Shown in pieces: positions 1 to 12,489 of a stretch of DNA of 64,000 nucleotides. This stretch comes from Dallia pectoralis. Taxonomy: Eukaryota > Chordata > Actinopteri > Esociformes > Umbridae. The translations under genes and the position numbers were made by a program. The notes beneath the pieces were generated by a model that saw only the letters and a list, made by a program, of their open reading frames with translations, ran no database searches and was not told the DNA's origin. The number at the start of each line of letters is the position of its first letter. Positions within the stretch are counted from its first letter, which is position 1. The stretch spans positions 12,675,071 to 12,739,070 of the forward strand of contig CM055749.1 in NCBI GenBank assembly GCA_029465975.1. Reading direction: 5' to 3'.

Positions 1-579
1 CCAAGGTCCGGTTCTGACACGGTGGCCAGGAGGCATCATGAGCAGTCTGACAGGTATGCGGCTACACAGCCCCATCCAGACACAGTTCTTCTGTAACCAT
101 CAAGTAATTAAATATCTCCTGTAACCACCAAGTAATTAAATAGTTTGGCTCATCAGTAAATATAAGTTTACTGTATGCTCTATAGTACATTATAGGGCAT
201 ACAGTACCACATTATTGTCAGTGAATACTACATGTGCATGTGTAGTAATCCTCACTGACAGGTATTGCAAAATAAATACAAATTCTGGTCAATCCCAAAT
301 CAATTAGCTGGTAGGTACTGGCTAGCTGCATGATTAATTTGCAGTCCAGTTTTTAAGAATCGGGTTTATTGCCATGTTTGTTTACACATACAAGGAATTT
401 GTTCTGATCCAAAGCTGCAGCATGTATGACACACATTCATATACGTAAATTAACAGTGCAAAAGGAGCAAAAAACACAACACAAACAGTTCAACAGGAGA
501 CCCTGCCTATAGGTTAAGTAATGGAGACACATAGTGTGTGTCGCAGCTTGTTTTCTGGAATTTGCAACCATGTTTTTGG
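1..579. other. intergenic, no gene seen
   Basis: AT-rich single-copy-looking sequence with a local duplication of CTGTAACCA-CAAGTAATTAAATA around 95-140. No coding signal. Confidence 0.6.
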
Positions 580-785
580 CTAAAATCAATCAATCAATCA
601 TGTATCTTATGACCTTTTTACATCAACAGTTGTAAGACAAAGTTGTTTGGAAAAACCTCCCTAGAACGGTAATCATAATGGCGAGGAAAAACTCCATACA
701 AAGGCAGGAATGAAGGAGGAAACCTAGAGAGGAACGATGCTCAAGGTGGCCAGTCCTCCTCTAGCTGTGCTGGATGGAGAGGATA
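580..785 (+). repeat. dispersed fish repeat with AATC lead-in
   Basis: Starts with (AATC)n then TGTATCTTATGACC and continues AAAAACCTCCCTAGAAC ... GAGGAAACCTAGAGAGGAAC ... GGTGGCCAGTCCTCCTCT. Further copies of its first half are at 48885-48955 (minus) and 49843-49960 (plus). I associate this repeat with salmonid and pike genomes. Confidence 0.6.
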
Positions 786-2639
786 AGAGTACATTTCTTT
801 TTGCAATAACATCATATATCAACATGTTTGGATGACCAGGGGATCAGAATATATACATGTGAGTTGGCTTTTCATAGACATGTGATTAAGAGAATGGGAT
901 AATAATAGCAATGTGTCCAGTTGGGATGTGGGCAGTGACGGCAGATAAGAGCACAACCAGGCGGACTTTGGGCAGGGACAGCTCTGACACGTAAGGTTGG
1001 TTAGTCTTATGCCATGGTCCTTCTGCATGAAAGAGTGTTGAGTGAGTGTGGAGATAAAAGTCAACGTTTCACAATGGCTATATCAGGCATCAGACTTTAA
1101 TCACTTTAAAATGATGGGTTTTAAATGGAAGAGACAAGTCCATTAGTCTCGTTAAGGTTCATCAAGGATCTGGGCTGTGCCGGGCTGTCATGGGCTGTTG
1201 AAAACAGCCTGGTTTAGTCTTTTGTCTTTTGAAAGACTTGAGCAAAATCTCAATCTGTGAGCAATTGTGCTTAGGGTGTGCTTTAAAATAGTATTTATTT
1301 CCTGATGTATGTGTGCATTCAGTAGGTTACATATTTGTGTTCATCTTTCTTAAAGTTTCCAATAAATTTGGAGGTGACTGAGCTCACACGCTGAACACAG
1401 TTTTGTTTAGCCCACAGCAAATTTAAGCTCCCCTAAAGAATCTTTTTTTCCAATGGCTGTTTGAAGTCCTCATTCCTTTTGCACGCAATAACCAAACACC
1501 TGTCACACTCTGTTGAACCAGGTGTGTATGTCTATGTGTGTGCGTGCGCACTGGGAAAACAAATGTTTAAGATGTGAACAAATACTGTAACCATACACAT
1601 TTTAGTACATTTACATTATAAAACATGAGGGCGTTTTTAGTACCTTTTTAATAAAAACCTGTTGGGACTCATTGGGGGCCTTGGTAGAACAGGCTGTGCA
1701 GTAAACACTTTGCAGACACTAATTTATTGAGGATGAATAATCAATGAAGAGTTCTAAAGACTTTTCGCCTCGGTTCTAAAGACTTAAAAGGTTCTAAATA
1801 CCTTTTCGCCTAGGTTTCAAAGAACTTAACGGTTCTAAAGACCTTTCGGCTATAGGTTCTAAAGACCAGAAGAGTTCGAAAGACTTTTCCCCTAGGTTAT
1901 TAAGAGCTGGAAAGTTCTAAAGGCCTTTTGATAAAATGAATTGCTTCTATATATGAATTGTGGTATATAAATTAAAATGCTTGCTTGCTTACATTTTTAA
2001 AACAGACATCGTTGCAGACGTTTTTATGTATTTTATGTTGTCAGGAAAAGATTACTTTGGAATGTCTCACCTCTAGAGGGCAGTTTCACTGGTGTTAGAG
2101 GTTAGCCGGCAGGTAAAGTATAAGGTCATAGATAAATGGATAATAGGCAAGCATGTGTGGTGACGAAGATTCAAGAGGCTTCTACTGTAATTATCATCAT
2201 CACCATAAACAAAATTATAATTCATATTTTTTATTTGTCTATAGATAATTTATTGATTAAATAGAAACATCACCTAATTACAGTATATCATTAGTATGTC
2301 AAAAACATATTTCCAACACCCATGCATCAAAGTGGTAAACATATATTATAACTGTTACCCATGGCTGTTGCGTTCAAAACATATGACCCAGAGATTGGGA
2401 AATTATCTTTGATATTGAGGTCTGAAAAAAAATTGGATTTTGCCACAAGACCTGCAAAGGATAAGCAATTCATTTCCAAATTCAACCAGAGAAAGTATAT
2501 CCAAAATCTTAATCATATTTGATCATCAACAAGCTGTTCAGAATGACTGCTGTGGTTTAACAGCCTTTTTACAGTTCCTAGGTCCAGTACAATTATTAGA
2601 ACGAGAAATGCATGGAACTCCTATTCATTTCTTCAACTT
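786..2639. other. intergenic, no gene seen apart from the diverged repeat at 1735-1935
   Basis: Only short frames without family resemblance. The stretch 880-1045 probably belongs to the dispersed repeat beginning at 580. Confidence 0.5.
1735..1935 (+). repeat. diverged short tandem repeat (about 60-65 bp units)
   Basis: The motifs GGTTCTAAAGAC and CTTTTCGCCTAGGTT recur three to four times with substitutions, so an old tandem array. Confidence 0.6.
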
Positions 2640-2845
2640 GACATCATAACAAATGGAGCAACACCTCTCACCAAAACACTTTTTAAGTAGTCATTTGGTA
2701 AATTCCTGAAAGCCTCTCGCAGGATTTGCCATTTCTCTTCTTTTGACTTGGCATTTTGTTCTTTTCCCAACAAATCCCACAGCGCTTTAATGATGTTGAG
2801 GTCAGAGTTCTGAGCAGGCCAATCTAAAACTGTTTAATCTGCAGA
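2640..2845 (-). pseudogene. Tc1/mariner transposase relic (C-terminal part)
   Basis: On the minus strand the frame reads TVLDWPAQNSDLNIIKALWD, then LLGKEQNAKSKEEKW, resembling the WPAQSPDLNPIE-LWD block that carries the last catalytic acidic residue in Tc1 transposases. Only about 65 codons remain. Confidence 0.7.
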
Positions 2846-3849
2846 CCTCTGCTCTAAGTAAGTCTTAAACATATTTGCAGAGGTGTTGGGTTAATTATCT
2901 GCTGTATTATAATATGTTTGCCAATCAAAGTTGTAAATAAAAAGCCATATCTCAGACTGGCCAACAAAAAAAAAAGATAATGGTTACAAAGACACTGCCA
3001 CAATTCCAAAGACAACAGGGCAAAGAAAAAACTGTACATACTGCTTCCTAATTATTTAGTATAAGCTACTGCCCCTATTAGATATTTCGACCATTGTAAT
3101 TTTTTCTTGTAATTCATTATTATTTATATTCTGAAGATTCCTTCTTCTTTTCTACCATTACATTTTTCTGTGTTCTTCTGTCTCCTTTTTAACTCTGTGT
3201 TTTTGAAGTACATATTTCACTGTTTGTCTAAACCTGTTGTTAGCGAAGCATGTGACAAATACAAAATCATATTTTACTTAATCGGTGGGAAATCAGTAAG
3301 CATTTTCCAGTGCTTGTATGTACAGGAAATCAAGCTTACTATGATTATAAAGGACTGCAGGTAATGGTACGTTACACAAAATGGGTCTACGAGAAGAAAA
3401 CAAATCAGGAGTTTTCTCCTCAGGTAAAGTTTTTGGGGGATAATGGTTTCAATGCTCCATACGAACATCATGTTGAATTTCTGCATGCATATGATTAATT
3501 TCTAATGCACAGCTATAATCTGCATTCATATGATTTAGTACAGTACAATAAGAGAGCTAGACTATGCAGAACAGCAGCAGGTTTAAAAATTAACAAACTG
3601 GGCAAATATCCCTGTTGCCGCAAGAATAGGTAACCTTGCTATGTCAGCCAACTCCAATAGCCTTTCTACTTGTGTGTTACTAAAGCAGAAAAATGTCGAA
3701 ACCATCAAACAAAAATAGTCTTGTGAACAACAGTATTACAATGATGACTTGCATAATGTTTGCTAGTTATCCAATTTAAATAGATTATGTGGCAGATTAT
3801 CTTGATATTTTCCGGCGGGATTACATTGTTTGATTCCCACAACAATTTA
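2846..3849. other. intergenic, no gene seen
   Basis: Short overlapping frames on both strands, no conserved motif. Possibly decayed transposon flank. Confidence 0.5.
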
Positions 3850-4310
3850 GCAAACCTATTTAGCTGATGAGCCAAAACATTATGGCCGCCTAATATGCTG
3901 ATGGTCACACATCCGCCGAGACATGGACCTCAGAACACTCCGGAAGGTGCCCTGTGGTATCTGGCATCATTATCAGCATATCCTTCAAGTCCTGTAAATT
4001 GTGAGGTGGATCCACCGTGGATCAGGCTTTGAGGTCCAGCACATCCCGTAGATCATCAATTGGATTGAGATCTGATGAATTTAGACGCCAGTGCAAATCT
4101 ATCCTGGTGAAAGAGGCCATGAAGGGGTGACCTGGTCTGCAACAATGCTTAAGTAAGTGACACATTTCTCATTGACATCCACATGAATGCTGGGACACAG
4201 GGTTTCCTAGAAGAACATCACCCACAGCATCAAACGTCCTTCCAAGGCTTGTTGTCTTCCCACAGTGCATCCTGGTGCCATCACTTAACCTAAATGCCTA
4301 CAGTTTTAAT
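3850..4310 (-). mobile_element. decayed DNA-transposon copy, Tc1-like family A
   Basis: Begins GATGAGCCAAAACATTATGG and continues with blocks like CAAGTCCTGTAAATTGTGAG and TCAATTGGATTGAGATCTG. The minus strand gives GGHNVLAHQ, resembling a Tc1-like C-terminal end. A second copy starts at 9779. Heavily mutated, no intact frame. Confidence 0.6.
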
Positions 4311-4329
4311 CCCAATTGCATAAGTGTGC

Positions 4330-4600
4330 ACACCCTTACACTAATACTTTGTTGAAGCACCTTTTGATTTTATTGCAGCATTCAGTCTGTTTGGTAAGGA
4401 GTCTATTCGCATGGCACATCTAGACGTGGCAATATTTGCCCACTGTTCTTGGTAAAGGTGCTTCAAATCTGTTATATTGCAAGGACATCTCCTGTGCACA
4501 GCCCTGTTCAGATCATCCCACAGATGTTCAATTGGATTCAGGTCTGTGCTCCGGTCTGTGCACCCTGGAAGATTGAGCATATGTATTGGTAGGTGGTAGT
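4330..4600 (-). pseudogene. Tc1/mariner transposase relic (C-terminal part)
   Basis: Minus-strand frame reads STDLNPIEHLWDDLNRAVHR, then QEQWANIATSRCAMRIDSLP and ends KGASTKY, a typical Tc1-like transposase C-terminus. The upstream catalytic part is replaced by the 24-bp tandem array starting at 4633. Confidence 0.8.
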
Positions 4601-4632
4601 CAGAAATCGTAAACGACACAGGTGAACACATT

Positions 4633-5254
4633 CAGGTCGTGACACTGCCCCACGCTCAGGTCGTGACGCTGCCCCACGCTCAGGTCTTGACGCTGCCCCA
4701 CGCTCAGGTCTTGACGCTGCCCCACGCTCAGGTCGTGACGCTGCCCCACGCTCAGGTCGTGACGCTGCCCCACGCTCAGGTGGTGACGCTGCCCCACGCT
4801 CAGGTGGTGACGCTGCCCCACGCTCAGGTGGTGACGCTGCCCCACGCTCAGGTCGTGACGCTGCCCCACGCTCAAGTCGTGACGCTGCCCCACGCTCAGG
4901 TGGTGACGCTGCCCCACGCTCAGGTGGTGACGCTGCCCCACGCTCAGGTGGTGACGCTGCCCCACGCTCAGGTGGTGACGCTGCCCCACGCTCAGGTGGT
5001 GACGCTGCCCCACACTCAGGTGGTGACGCTGCCCCACGCTCAGGTGGTGACGCTGCCCCACGCTCAGGTGGTGACGCTGCCCCACACTCAGGTGGTGACG
5101 CTGCCCCACACTCAGGTGGTGACGCTGCCCCACACTCAGGTGGTGACGCTGCCCCACACTCAGGTGGTGACGCTGCCCCACGCTCAGGTGGTGACGCTGC
5201 CCCACGCTCAGGTGGTGACGCTGCCCCACACTCAGGTGGTGACGCTGCCCCACA
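4633..5254 (+). repeat. 24-bp minisatellite (about 26 copies)
   Basis: Unit CAGGTSGTGACGCTGCCCCACGCT in substance (quoted motif GTGACGCTGCCCCACGCT). Because 24 is a multiple of three, the plus frame and two minus frames stay open for over 220 codons. Variants: T/G at the third position of the second triplet and CGCT against CACT, with the CACT form confined to the right half, so the array expanded in blocks. Confidence 0.97.
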
Positions 5255-7057
5255 TGGAGCTGCAAGAGGTGTCAATTTTTTTATCTTCCCCTCACGGAAA
5301 GAAGTAACTAGGCCTATTTGTAACTGGGCTTATAGAACCCCTGTTTTATCCCGTGTTCAGCAGGAATAACAATAGTAACAGAAATATCAGTTCTCTCTCT
5401 TTCTGGGGAAGTGTCTCAATTCGGACACAAGTCGGAGAGAAGAGAAGACACGGTAAATAAAGTAAAATACGAAACGTGTGTACAGAAAAGATAAACCACA
5501 GGTCTATTAGGGAGACTTCGGCTATGAATATTAATATACAGTAACATTGAGTCGACTACAACACGCCATTTCTCCCCCCCATCCGGTTGTTTAAGGGCCA
5601 GGGAGTCAGTTCACAGCACGCTGACGGGTTAATCATTCTGCCACGGCCCAGGCATTGCGTGCAGACTGTGTTTGCTCTGGCCGTGCCAAGGGTCGCGGGG
5701 TTGTGTATAGAGAGCACAGGGAGGCATCGGACAGCTTCGCGGGTCACCACATTCATCAAAACAATCACCGAGGGTGCTTTTTTCGAAGCACGCTACAAGT
5801 GTTGTGTAAATAGAAAGGCTCACGGCCACAGGCCCGGCTCGTGTGCGAATATGTATATGGCCGTAAAAACCGACATGAATTATGGAATGCGAATTCCTAA
5901 GATATGGAAGTGAGCCTAGACATACAAATATCCGTGCATTCTTCGATTGTGTTTCTTTCTGCGTGTTGCCTAGGCAGGCTGTATAGGGCAATACAAAGCA
6001 AAATATCTTTAGAAAAGTACACTTTACTATGGCATAAATGTTTAACACAAACTGGTATAAAAAAGTGAGAATACAGAGACAGGACTAGTTTGAGTTGTCT
6101 TGTGTGCATGCCATCTATGGGACAGTGTCTGGAACAGTGTGTTTTGGCCTGCTATCTGATGTGTGCAGTTTTATTTTTTTTCAGGAACAGCAATGAAGGT
6201 TTATCCCCAGGGTCCTGTTGAGTAATGATCTGAACCCGGGTCAAGTAAAACAATGCCATTCACCCTACTGAGACAGGAAGTCTGACACCCCTGTCTACTG
6301 TCTGAGTGGACGCGTGCTAGCAGTAAGCAGCCCACATCAGTGTACACACGCGACATGTGCTTACGCTGCTGAAGTTCTCTAGGGCTTGACCGAACAGGAC
6401 CGCCACAAAAGACTAAATGTAAATCCACTTGTAAAAAGGGTCAATCAGTGTTGATGTTTCTGTGGGACATCACACGATATTGCCTGTTGCAGGTGTCACG
6501 GGTGGCAATAAGTTAATACGTCGACCGTCACTGTCACCCTCGTGCCGTCTTCTGGTTGCTTGCATGTGGTTTAATAGTTATTGTGTGACTTCAGGGACTG
6601 AAGTTCTACTCACCAGGTCTAAAGTTGGGACTCTATATATTGAACTTGCATTAGATATAAGAGTTCTGAAAACAGTCCTGACTGTTCATTGTTTTGCTGT
6701 TTCTTTTTCATATTTGTCACAAGACATTTGGGATTGTTTAACTGCTTTCCGGGGTCATTTCTAAAGTTCTCTGCCTCTGACCTCTTGGTGACCTCTTGGT
6801 GTCCCACATCCACAGTGGGTTACAGCCTTTCCTTACGCCCAAAAGCATTTGGGGAATATTGTCACAAGGTATTGTTTGTCATTTTTAATTGGAACTCCTT
6901 AAAATTGTGATTTTCCACATGTGAGCAATGTAGGAAGTGCACTCTGGGATATCAGTGTGTGAGTATAAAATGGGAAAATGAACAGATAATGTAAATATCA
7001 CACTTGCATGAGGCAGCCCTGTTTTTTCAGGGACACATGCCTTTATCTGTTGATCAG
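5255..7057. other. intergenic, nothing recognised
   Basis: More GC-rich than its surroundings between 5560 and 5880. Frames of up to 139 codons are present on both strands but none resembles a known protein, and they overlap each other. Confidence 0.5.
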
Positions 7058-7460
7058 TGTCACAAACCTCAGGTGTAGAGTGCAGATAAAGCCAAGTGCA
7101 GACCCAAAGTATCCCGTTTGTGGGGTTTCATTGAATAAATAAAACAAACAACGCAAAACTGAAAACTATACACTGAAGGAAACAAAAGGAGCACTAACCT
7201 GGCGACTTATAAAATGCATCTCAACAGTGGTATAAAACAAACACCAAACACTCACCTAAACACTGACGTGACGTGAAACAACGAACGACATAGTGGTGAC
7301 ATTTCCCAGTGACTTAAATACCCAGCTGATCACCCTGCTAACTACTAATTATGCCCAGCTGTGCTCATTAACTAACACCCTAATCACCAAACAGGAACTG
7401 AAACGTGTGCCACCTACATTGCTGTCCCGTGTGAAACAAAAACCCTCACCCCTCGTGACA
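7058..7460 (-). mobile_element. solo LTR (403 bp), same family as 23345-23712
   Basis: TGTCACAA...CGTGACA ends; flanks ATCAG and ATCGG agree in four of five bases, consistent with an aged target duplication. Shares the blocks GCGACTTA, ACACTCACCT and CCAGTGA with the elements at 23345 and 50050. Confidence 0.7.
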
Positions 7461-7864
7461 ATCGGTTGTGTTCCCCAACAGTTAATCATTTGTGCATTCC
7501 AAAACTCCATGTTGACAGCTCTGTCCTGTCTGAGCTGTGCAAATGGAGAGGCATATAATCCATCGGCCTGCACACCACAGGAGATTAAATATGCTGTTTG
7601 TGATAAGAAACCAGTAGAGAGAGAACTGCTGTGTGCATCATCTTACCAGGCCTGTGGAGCACATGGGGATGGCGCGGTACTTAGCCCTAACTGAATGTTT
7701 CTGTGCGTGTGTGTGTGTGCGTGTGTGTGTGGTAGCTGCAGTATGTGTCTGCGTGTTAGAGGAAGGGAGTGACAGTCAGTGAGGTAGTGTATGCCCATGG
7801 GAGTTACCTGTCCTGAATAAACTGTTGTCCCCGCAGGGCCCCGAACTTCCCAACCACCCAGCCC

Positions 7865-7970
7865 ACCTATTGCTCTCTCTCTCTCTCCCTCTCTCTCTCT
7901 TGCTCTCTCTCTCTTTCTCTCTATCGCCTTCTATCTCTCTCTCTCTCTCTCTATCGCTCTCTCTCTTTCA
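7865..7970 (+). repeat. CT microsatellite
   Basis: Imperfect (CT)n with CCCT, TGCT and TCGC interruptions. Confidence 0.95.
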
Positions 7971-8308
7971 CTGTTACAAGGCCAGCATCCGAAACAGTAA
8001 ACAACCTTCACCACCTCTGCCAAAACGTATTCATTAACAGACATAGTGGGGCAACATTGTGATTTTCTGTCAAAATCTGGTACCTGTTCTCTTCTTGTTT
8101 TTGGCACCATCCCCACACTTTTTATCCCACAGGCCGGCTGGGACTGAGAGATAAATACGTTCAGTCAAACCAGCACACCCTTTCCTGTCTTTGAGGCAAC
8201 CCTTTGAAGAATGGCATCAATCCAGTAGTAAAATGATGCATTTTAATATTACATTTAGCTAATCTACTACTAGGAGGGGGCGGCTTTTGGAAACACATGT
8301 TAGGTTCT

Positions 8309-8646
8309 GGGCAGGTATGACTTTATAATGGATACAGGGCAGGTATGACTTTATAATGGATACAGGGCATGTATGACTTTATAATGGATACAGGGCAGGT
8401 ATGACTTTATAATGGATACAGGGCATGTATGACTTTATAATGGATACAGGGCAGGTATGACTTTATAATGGATACAGGGCAGGTATGACTTTATAATGGA
8501 TACAGGGCAGGTATGACTTTATAATGGATACAGGGCATGTATGACTTTATAATGGATACAGGGCAGGTATGACTTTATAATGGATACAGGGCAGGTATGA
8601 CTTTATAATGGATACAGGGCAGGTATGACTTTATAATGGATACAGG
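8309..8646 (+). repeat. 28-bp minisatellite (about 12 copies)
   Basis: Unit GGGCAGGTATGACTTTATAA plus TGGATACA. Copies are near identical apart from GGCAGG/GGCATG alternation. Degenerate units continue to about 8720. Confidence 0.95.
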
Positions 8647-9060
8647 ACAGATACCTGTAAATATTGAATAGATTGTTGATACCCCTTTGTAATGGATACA
8701 GTACAGATGACACAGTATAACAAATACAGTGCAGAACATACCACTATAACAGTGCAGGAGACATACAAACAGATAGCTATTGTGATGGAGTAGAAATCAC
8801 TTGGACTTCCAGTGTCCCATCAAATCGAGAATGAATTCAATTTGATTCCCAGCCAGCAGACCTGTTACCTTCTCTAACCGTGTCTGTCAGGTGTGAGCTG
8901 TTTATTCCAATTTGATTCTCAGCCAGCTCCCAACCGTCACCCGCAATTAATAACGGAGGTAATTATTACACTTTCCAATATGCCACAGTTCAGTCTTGGC
9001 TTGTCTGCGGATATTGCAGCACAGCATTTGTTTTTGTTTTACCTGATATTTTCCCACTTG

Positions 9061-9078
9061 TCCTCTCTCTCTCCCTGT

Positions 9079-9124
<46 letters not shown>
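9061..9124 (+). repeat. CT microsatellite
   Basis: (CT)n with CCCTGT interruptions at its left end. Confidence 0.95.
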
Positions 9125-9125
<1 letters not shown>

Positions 9126-9778
9126 CCATGTACAATGTACAACAACTCTGAGAACAATATGCACCGTGACTCACAGGACATTATGTAACAAACGACTCCC
9201 ATGATACCATGTACTAGGAACTGCAAGGAATTTGAGTAACATACTTATGATTTCATTGTCATCATAACAAAGGGAACCATAATTGTGAGAATACAAGGCA
9301 ACACATTTGTCGATCGCACACAGGTGCGTGATAATTACAGTGATACATTTGGAACGTTAGTATTTGTCACATCTCAGAGCTGAAACCATTAATGGCATGC
9401 AACGCAAGGTGTGTAGGTCACGGAAATGTGGCGTGACAGACTCCAGACGGACGTCCCGGAACAAGGAGCTGGAGAGAAGACAGATGAGAAGATAAATACA
9501 TGCGTTGGTGGTGAACTGACACCATCACGCCTATGTTCATTTCTTGTGTATATTTAGCGAATAACGGCGGGTAGGCGAAAGTGAGAGACAGGAAGTGAGA
9601 GGGAGATCGAAAGAGAGCAGTGAGTAGATATCACAGGTATGTTACAGTACATTGTGATTTCTATAGCATGAGTAATATCCAGAACCTGCACTAATACTGC
9701 CATTCAAAAGACCACAGAATAGTACTTACTTCTGACTAATGCTAAGTTGTGCTGTGCAATACCTATATATAATTAAAC

Positions 9779-10090
9779 ACTGATGGGCCAAAACATTATG
9801 ACCATCTAAAATGTTGTTGGTCCTCGATGTGTGTCGCCAAAACAGCACCGACCGACTGAGCCATGGACCAAACAAGACCCCTAAAATCAGACATTAGCAG
9901 CAGATACTTCAAGTGCTGTAAGTTGCGAGGAAGAACCGCTGTGGACCGAATTGAGATCTGGGGAATTTTGAGGCCCAGGCATAACCCTGTAACGGGAGCA
10001 CCTCACATGCCATGTCGTTTTAGAGATGTCCAGTCGTCTTGCCATAACAATTTGACCCCGGGTCAAACCGCTCAGATCTTCACTCCTGCC
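9779..10090 (-). mobile_element. decayed DNA-transposon copy, Tc1-like family A
   Basis: Begins CTGATGGGCCAAAACATTAT, like the copy at 3850, and shares TCAAGTGCTGTAAGTTGCGAG and TTGAGATCTGGGGAATTTT-type blocks. Minus strand contains PQNSPDLNS. Same orientation as the first copy. Confidence 0.6.
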
Positions 10091-10830
10091 CAGTTCTTTT
10101 GCTTCCAACATTTTCAACATTTCTTTCAGCAGATTCCTCCTTGTAATTGGTTTCTAATTTGAGCAGATACTCAAAAGCAATTTGGGCCCACGCAATACCG
10201 AAATGCTACATTTTGTCAATGGAGTTAAATGTGGAATGTGTGTGTGTGTGTGTTCTGTCTTGAAATGTGTCTGTGTGTGTGTACAAGCAATTAGATGTCA
10301 ATGCTGACTCAACAGCCTCCGGGACACTCCCATTCACTGAAACGGCCAAACTTTTGTGAATGACAATGGCTGTGTGACCGTGACATTTCTCTCTCTCTCT
10401 CTCTCCTTTCTATAAGCACTTATAAGCCCAGCTGCAGGTTGTTGAGAATTGCTGCAGGATTTGCTCAGGGACAAGAAGATTGTGCAAAGCTAGATGTTTA
10501 TTACATGCAGTTAGCAGTGTTTCTTGGTTTATAACTTCAAGCACAAATGGAATGTAGGATAATGATATGTTTTCTCACCTGGCTGTTTTAAGATGAATGT
10601 TCCTCTGGAAAATATTTCTCTCTCATCTTTTACACCCAGACACGCACGCACGCATACACAGGCATACACAGACACGCACACACACGCACACACACGCACA
10701 CACACGCACACACACACACACACACTATTGCTTGCTTTAGCTCGGAATCACCATCATTAAGCATAAATCATAGGAAAGGAGAGTGGATGAAAGAGAGACA
10801 CAGGAAGACAGAAACAAGGAAGAAGGGCGT
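10091..10830. other. intergenic with TG, CT and CA microsatellites
   Basis: Short (TG)n at 10237-10282, (CT)n at 10387-10405 and the CA block at 10638. No gene. Confidence 0.5.
10638..10727 (+). repeat. CA/CACG microsatellite
   Basis: (CACACG)n passing into (CA)n, about 100 bp before the 21-bp array. Confidence 0.95.
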
Positions 10831-12489
10831 GTTTCAGTGGAGGGAGTGGGTGTTTCAGTGGAGGGAGTGGGTGTTTCAGTGGAGGGAGTGGGTGTTTCAG
10901 TGGAGGGAGTGGGTGTTTCAGTGGAGGGAGTGTGTGTTTCAGTGGAGGGAGTGTGGGTGTTTCAGTGGAGGGAGTGTGGGTTTCAGTGGAGGGAGTGTGT
11001 GTTTCAGTGGAGGGAGTGTGTGTTTCAGTGGAGGGAGTGGGTGTTTCAGTGGAGGGAGTGTGTGTTTCAGTGGAGGGAGTGTGTGTTTCAGTGGAGGGAG
11101 TGCGTGTTTCAGTGGAGGGAGTGCGTGTTTCAGTGGAGGGAGTGCGTGTTTCAGTGGAGGGAGTGTGTGTTTCAGTGGAGGGAGTGCGTGTTTCAGTGGA
11201 GGGAGTGGGTGTTTCAGTGGAGGGAGTGGGTGTTTCAGTGGAGGGAGTGTGTGTTTCAGTGGAGGGAGTGTGTGTTTCAGTGGAGGGAGTGTGTGTTTCA
11301 GTGGAGGGAGTGGGTGTTTCAGTGGAGGGAGTGGGTGTTTCAGTGGAGGGAGTGTGTGTTTCAGTGGAGGGAGTGCGTGTTTCAGTGGAGGGAGTGTGGG
11401 TTTCAGTGGAGGGAGTGTGTGTTTCAGTGGAGGGAGTGTGTGTTTCAGTGGAGGGAGTGGGTGTTTCAGTGGAGGGGTGCATGTTTCAGTGGAGGGAGTG
11501 CGTGTTTCAGTGGAGGGAGTGCGTGTTTCAGTGGAGGGAGTGCGTGTTTCAGTGGAGGGAGTGCGTGTTTCAGTGGAGGGAGTGGGTGTTTCAGTGGAGG
11601 GAGTGCGTGTTTCAGTGGAGGGAGTGCGTGTTTCAGTGGAGGGAGTGTGTGTTTCAGTGGAGGGAGTGTGTGTTTCAGTGGAGGGAGTGCGTGTTTCAGT
11701 GGAGGGAGTGGTGTTTCAGTGGAGGGAGTGTGTGTTTCAGTGGAGGGAGTGTGTGTTTCAGTGGAGGGAGTGTGTGTTTCAGTGGAGGGAGTGTGTGTTT
11801 CAGTGGAGGGAGTGTGTGTTTCAGTGGAGGGAGTGTGTGTTTCAGTGGAGGGAGTGGGTGTTTCAGTGGAGGGAGTGTGTGTTTCAGTGGAGGGAGTGCG
11901 TGTTTCAGTGGAGGGAGTGTGTGTTTCAGTGGAGGGAGTGTGGGTTTCAGTGGAGGGAGTGTGTTTTCAGTGGAGGGAGTGTGTGTTTCAGTGGAGGGAG
12001 TGTGTGTTTCAGTGGAGGGGTGCATGTTTCAGTGGAGGGAGTGCGTGTTTCAGTGGAGGGAGTGCGTGTTTCAGTGGAGGGAGTGCGTGTTTCAGTGGAG
12101 GGAGTGGGTGTTTCAGTGGAGGGAGTGCGTGTTTCAGTGGAGGGAGTGGGTGTTTCAGTGGAGGGAGTGTGTGTTTCAGTGGAGGGAGTGTGTGTTTCAG
12201 TGGAGGGAGTGTGTGTTTCAGTGGAGGGAGTGTGTGTTTCAGTGGAGGGAGTGGGTGTTTCAGTGGAGGGAGTGTGTGTTTCAGTGGAGGGAGTGTGTGT
12301 TTCAGTGGAGGGAGAGCGTGTTTCAGTGGAGGGAGTGCGTGTTTCAGTGGAGGGAGTGGGTGTTTCAGTGGAGGGAGTGCGTGTTTCAGTCGAGGGGTGC
12401 GTGTTTCAGTGGAGGGAGTGTCTGTTTCAGTGTAGGGAGTGTGTGTTTCAGTGGAGGGAGTGTGTGTTTCAGTGGAGGGAGTGTGTGTT
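10831..12489 (+). repeat. 21-bp minisatellite (about 79 copies)
   Basis: Unit GTTTCAGTGGAGGGAGTGNG plus T. Units differ mainly at one position (T, G or C). Units of 20, 22 or 23 bp occur at least six times, so all three plus frames remain open for 532-589 codons with repeats such as VSVEGVC, FQWREC and CFSGGS; none has protein character. Confidence 0.98.

Larger units (their letters stand above)
7461..9778. other. intergenic with microsatellites and the 28-bp array
   Basis: Outside the listed CT tracts and 28-bp array I see no coding or RNA gene. Confidence 0.5.

Noticed and set aside
4538..5307. Frames of 221-245 codons such as the GAASPPER and HAQVVTLP repeats
   Set aside because: Produced by the 24-bp period; open on both strands at once.
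5556..6109. Overlapping frames of 70-139 codons in a GC-richer stretch
   Set aside because: No recognisable protein family, frames on both strands overlap, and no splice or polyadenylation context supports a gene.
7293..7694. 133-codon plus frame
   Set aside because: It begins inside a solo LTR and crosses its boundary; no similarity to a known protein.
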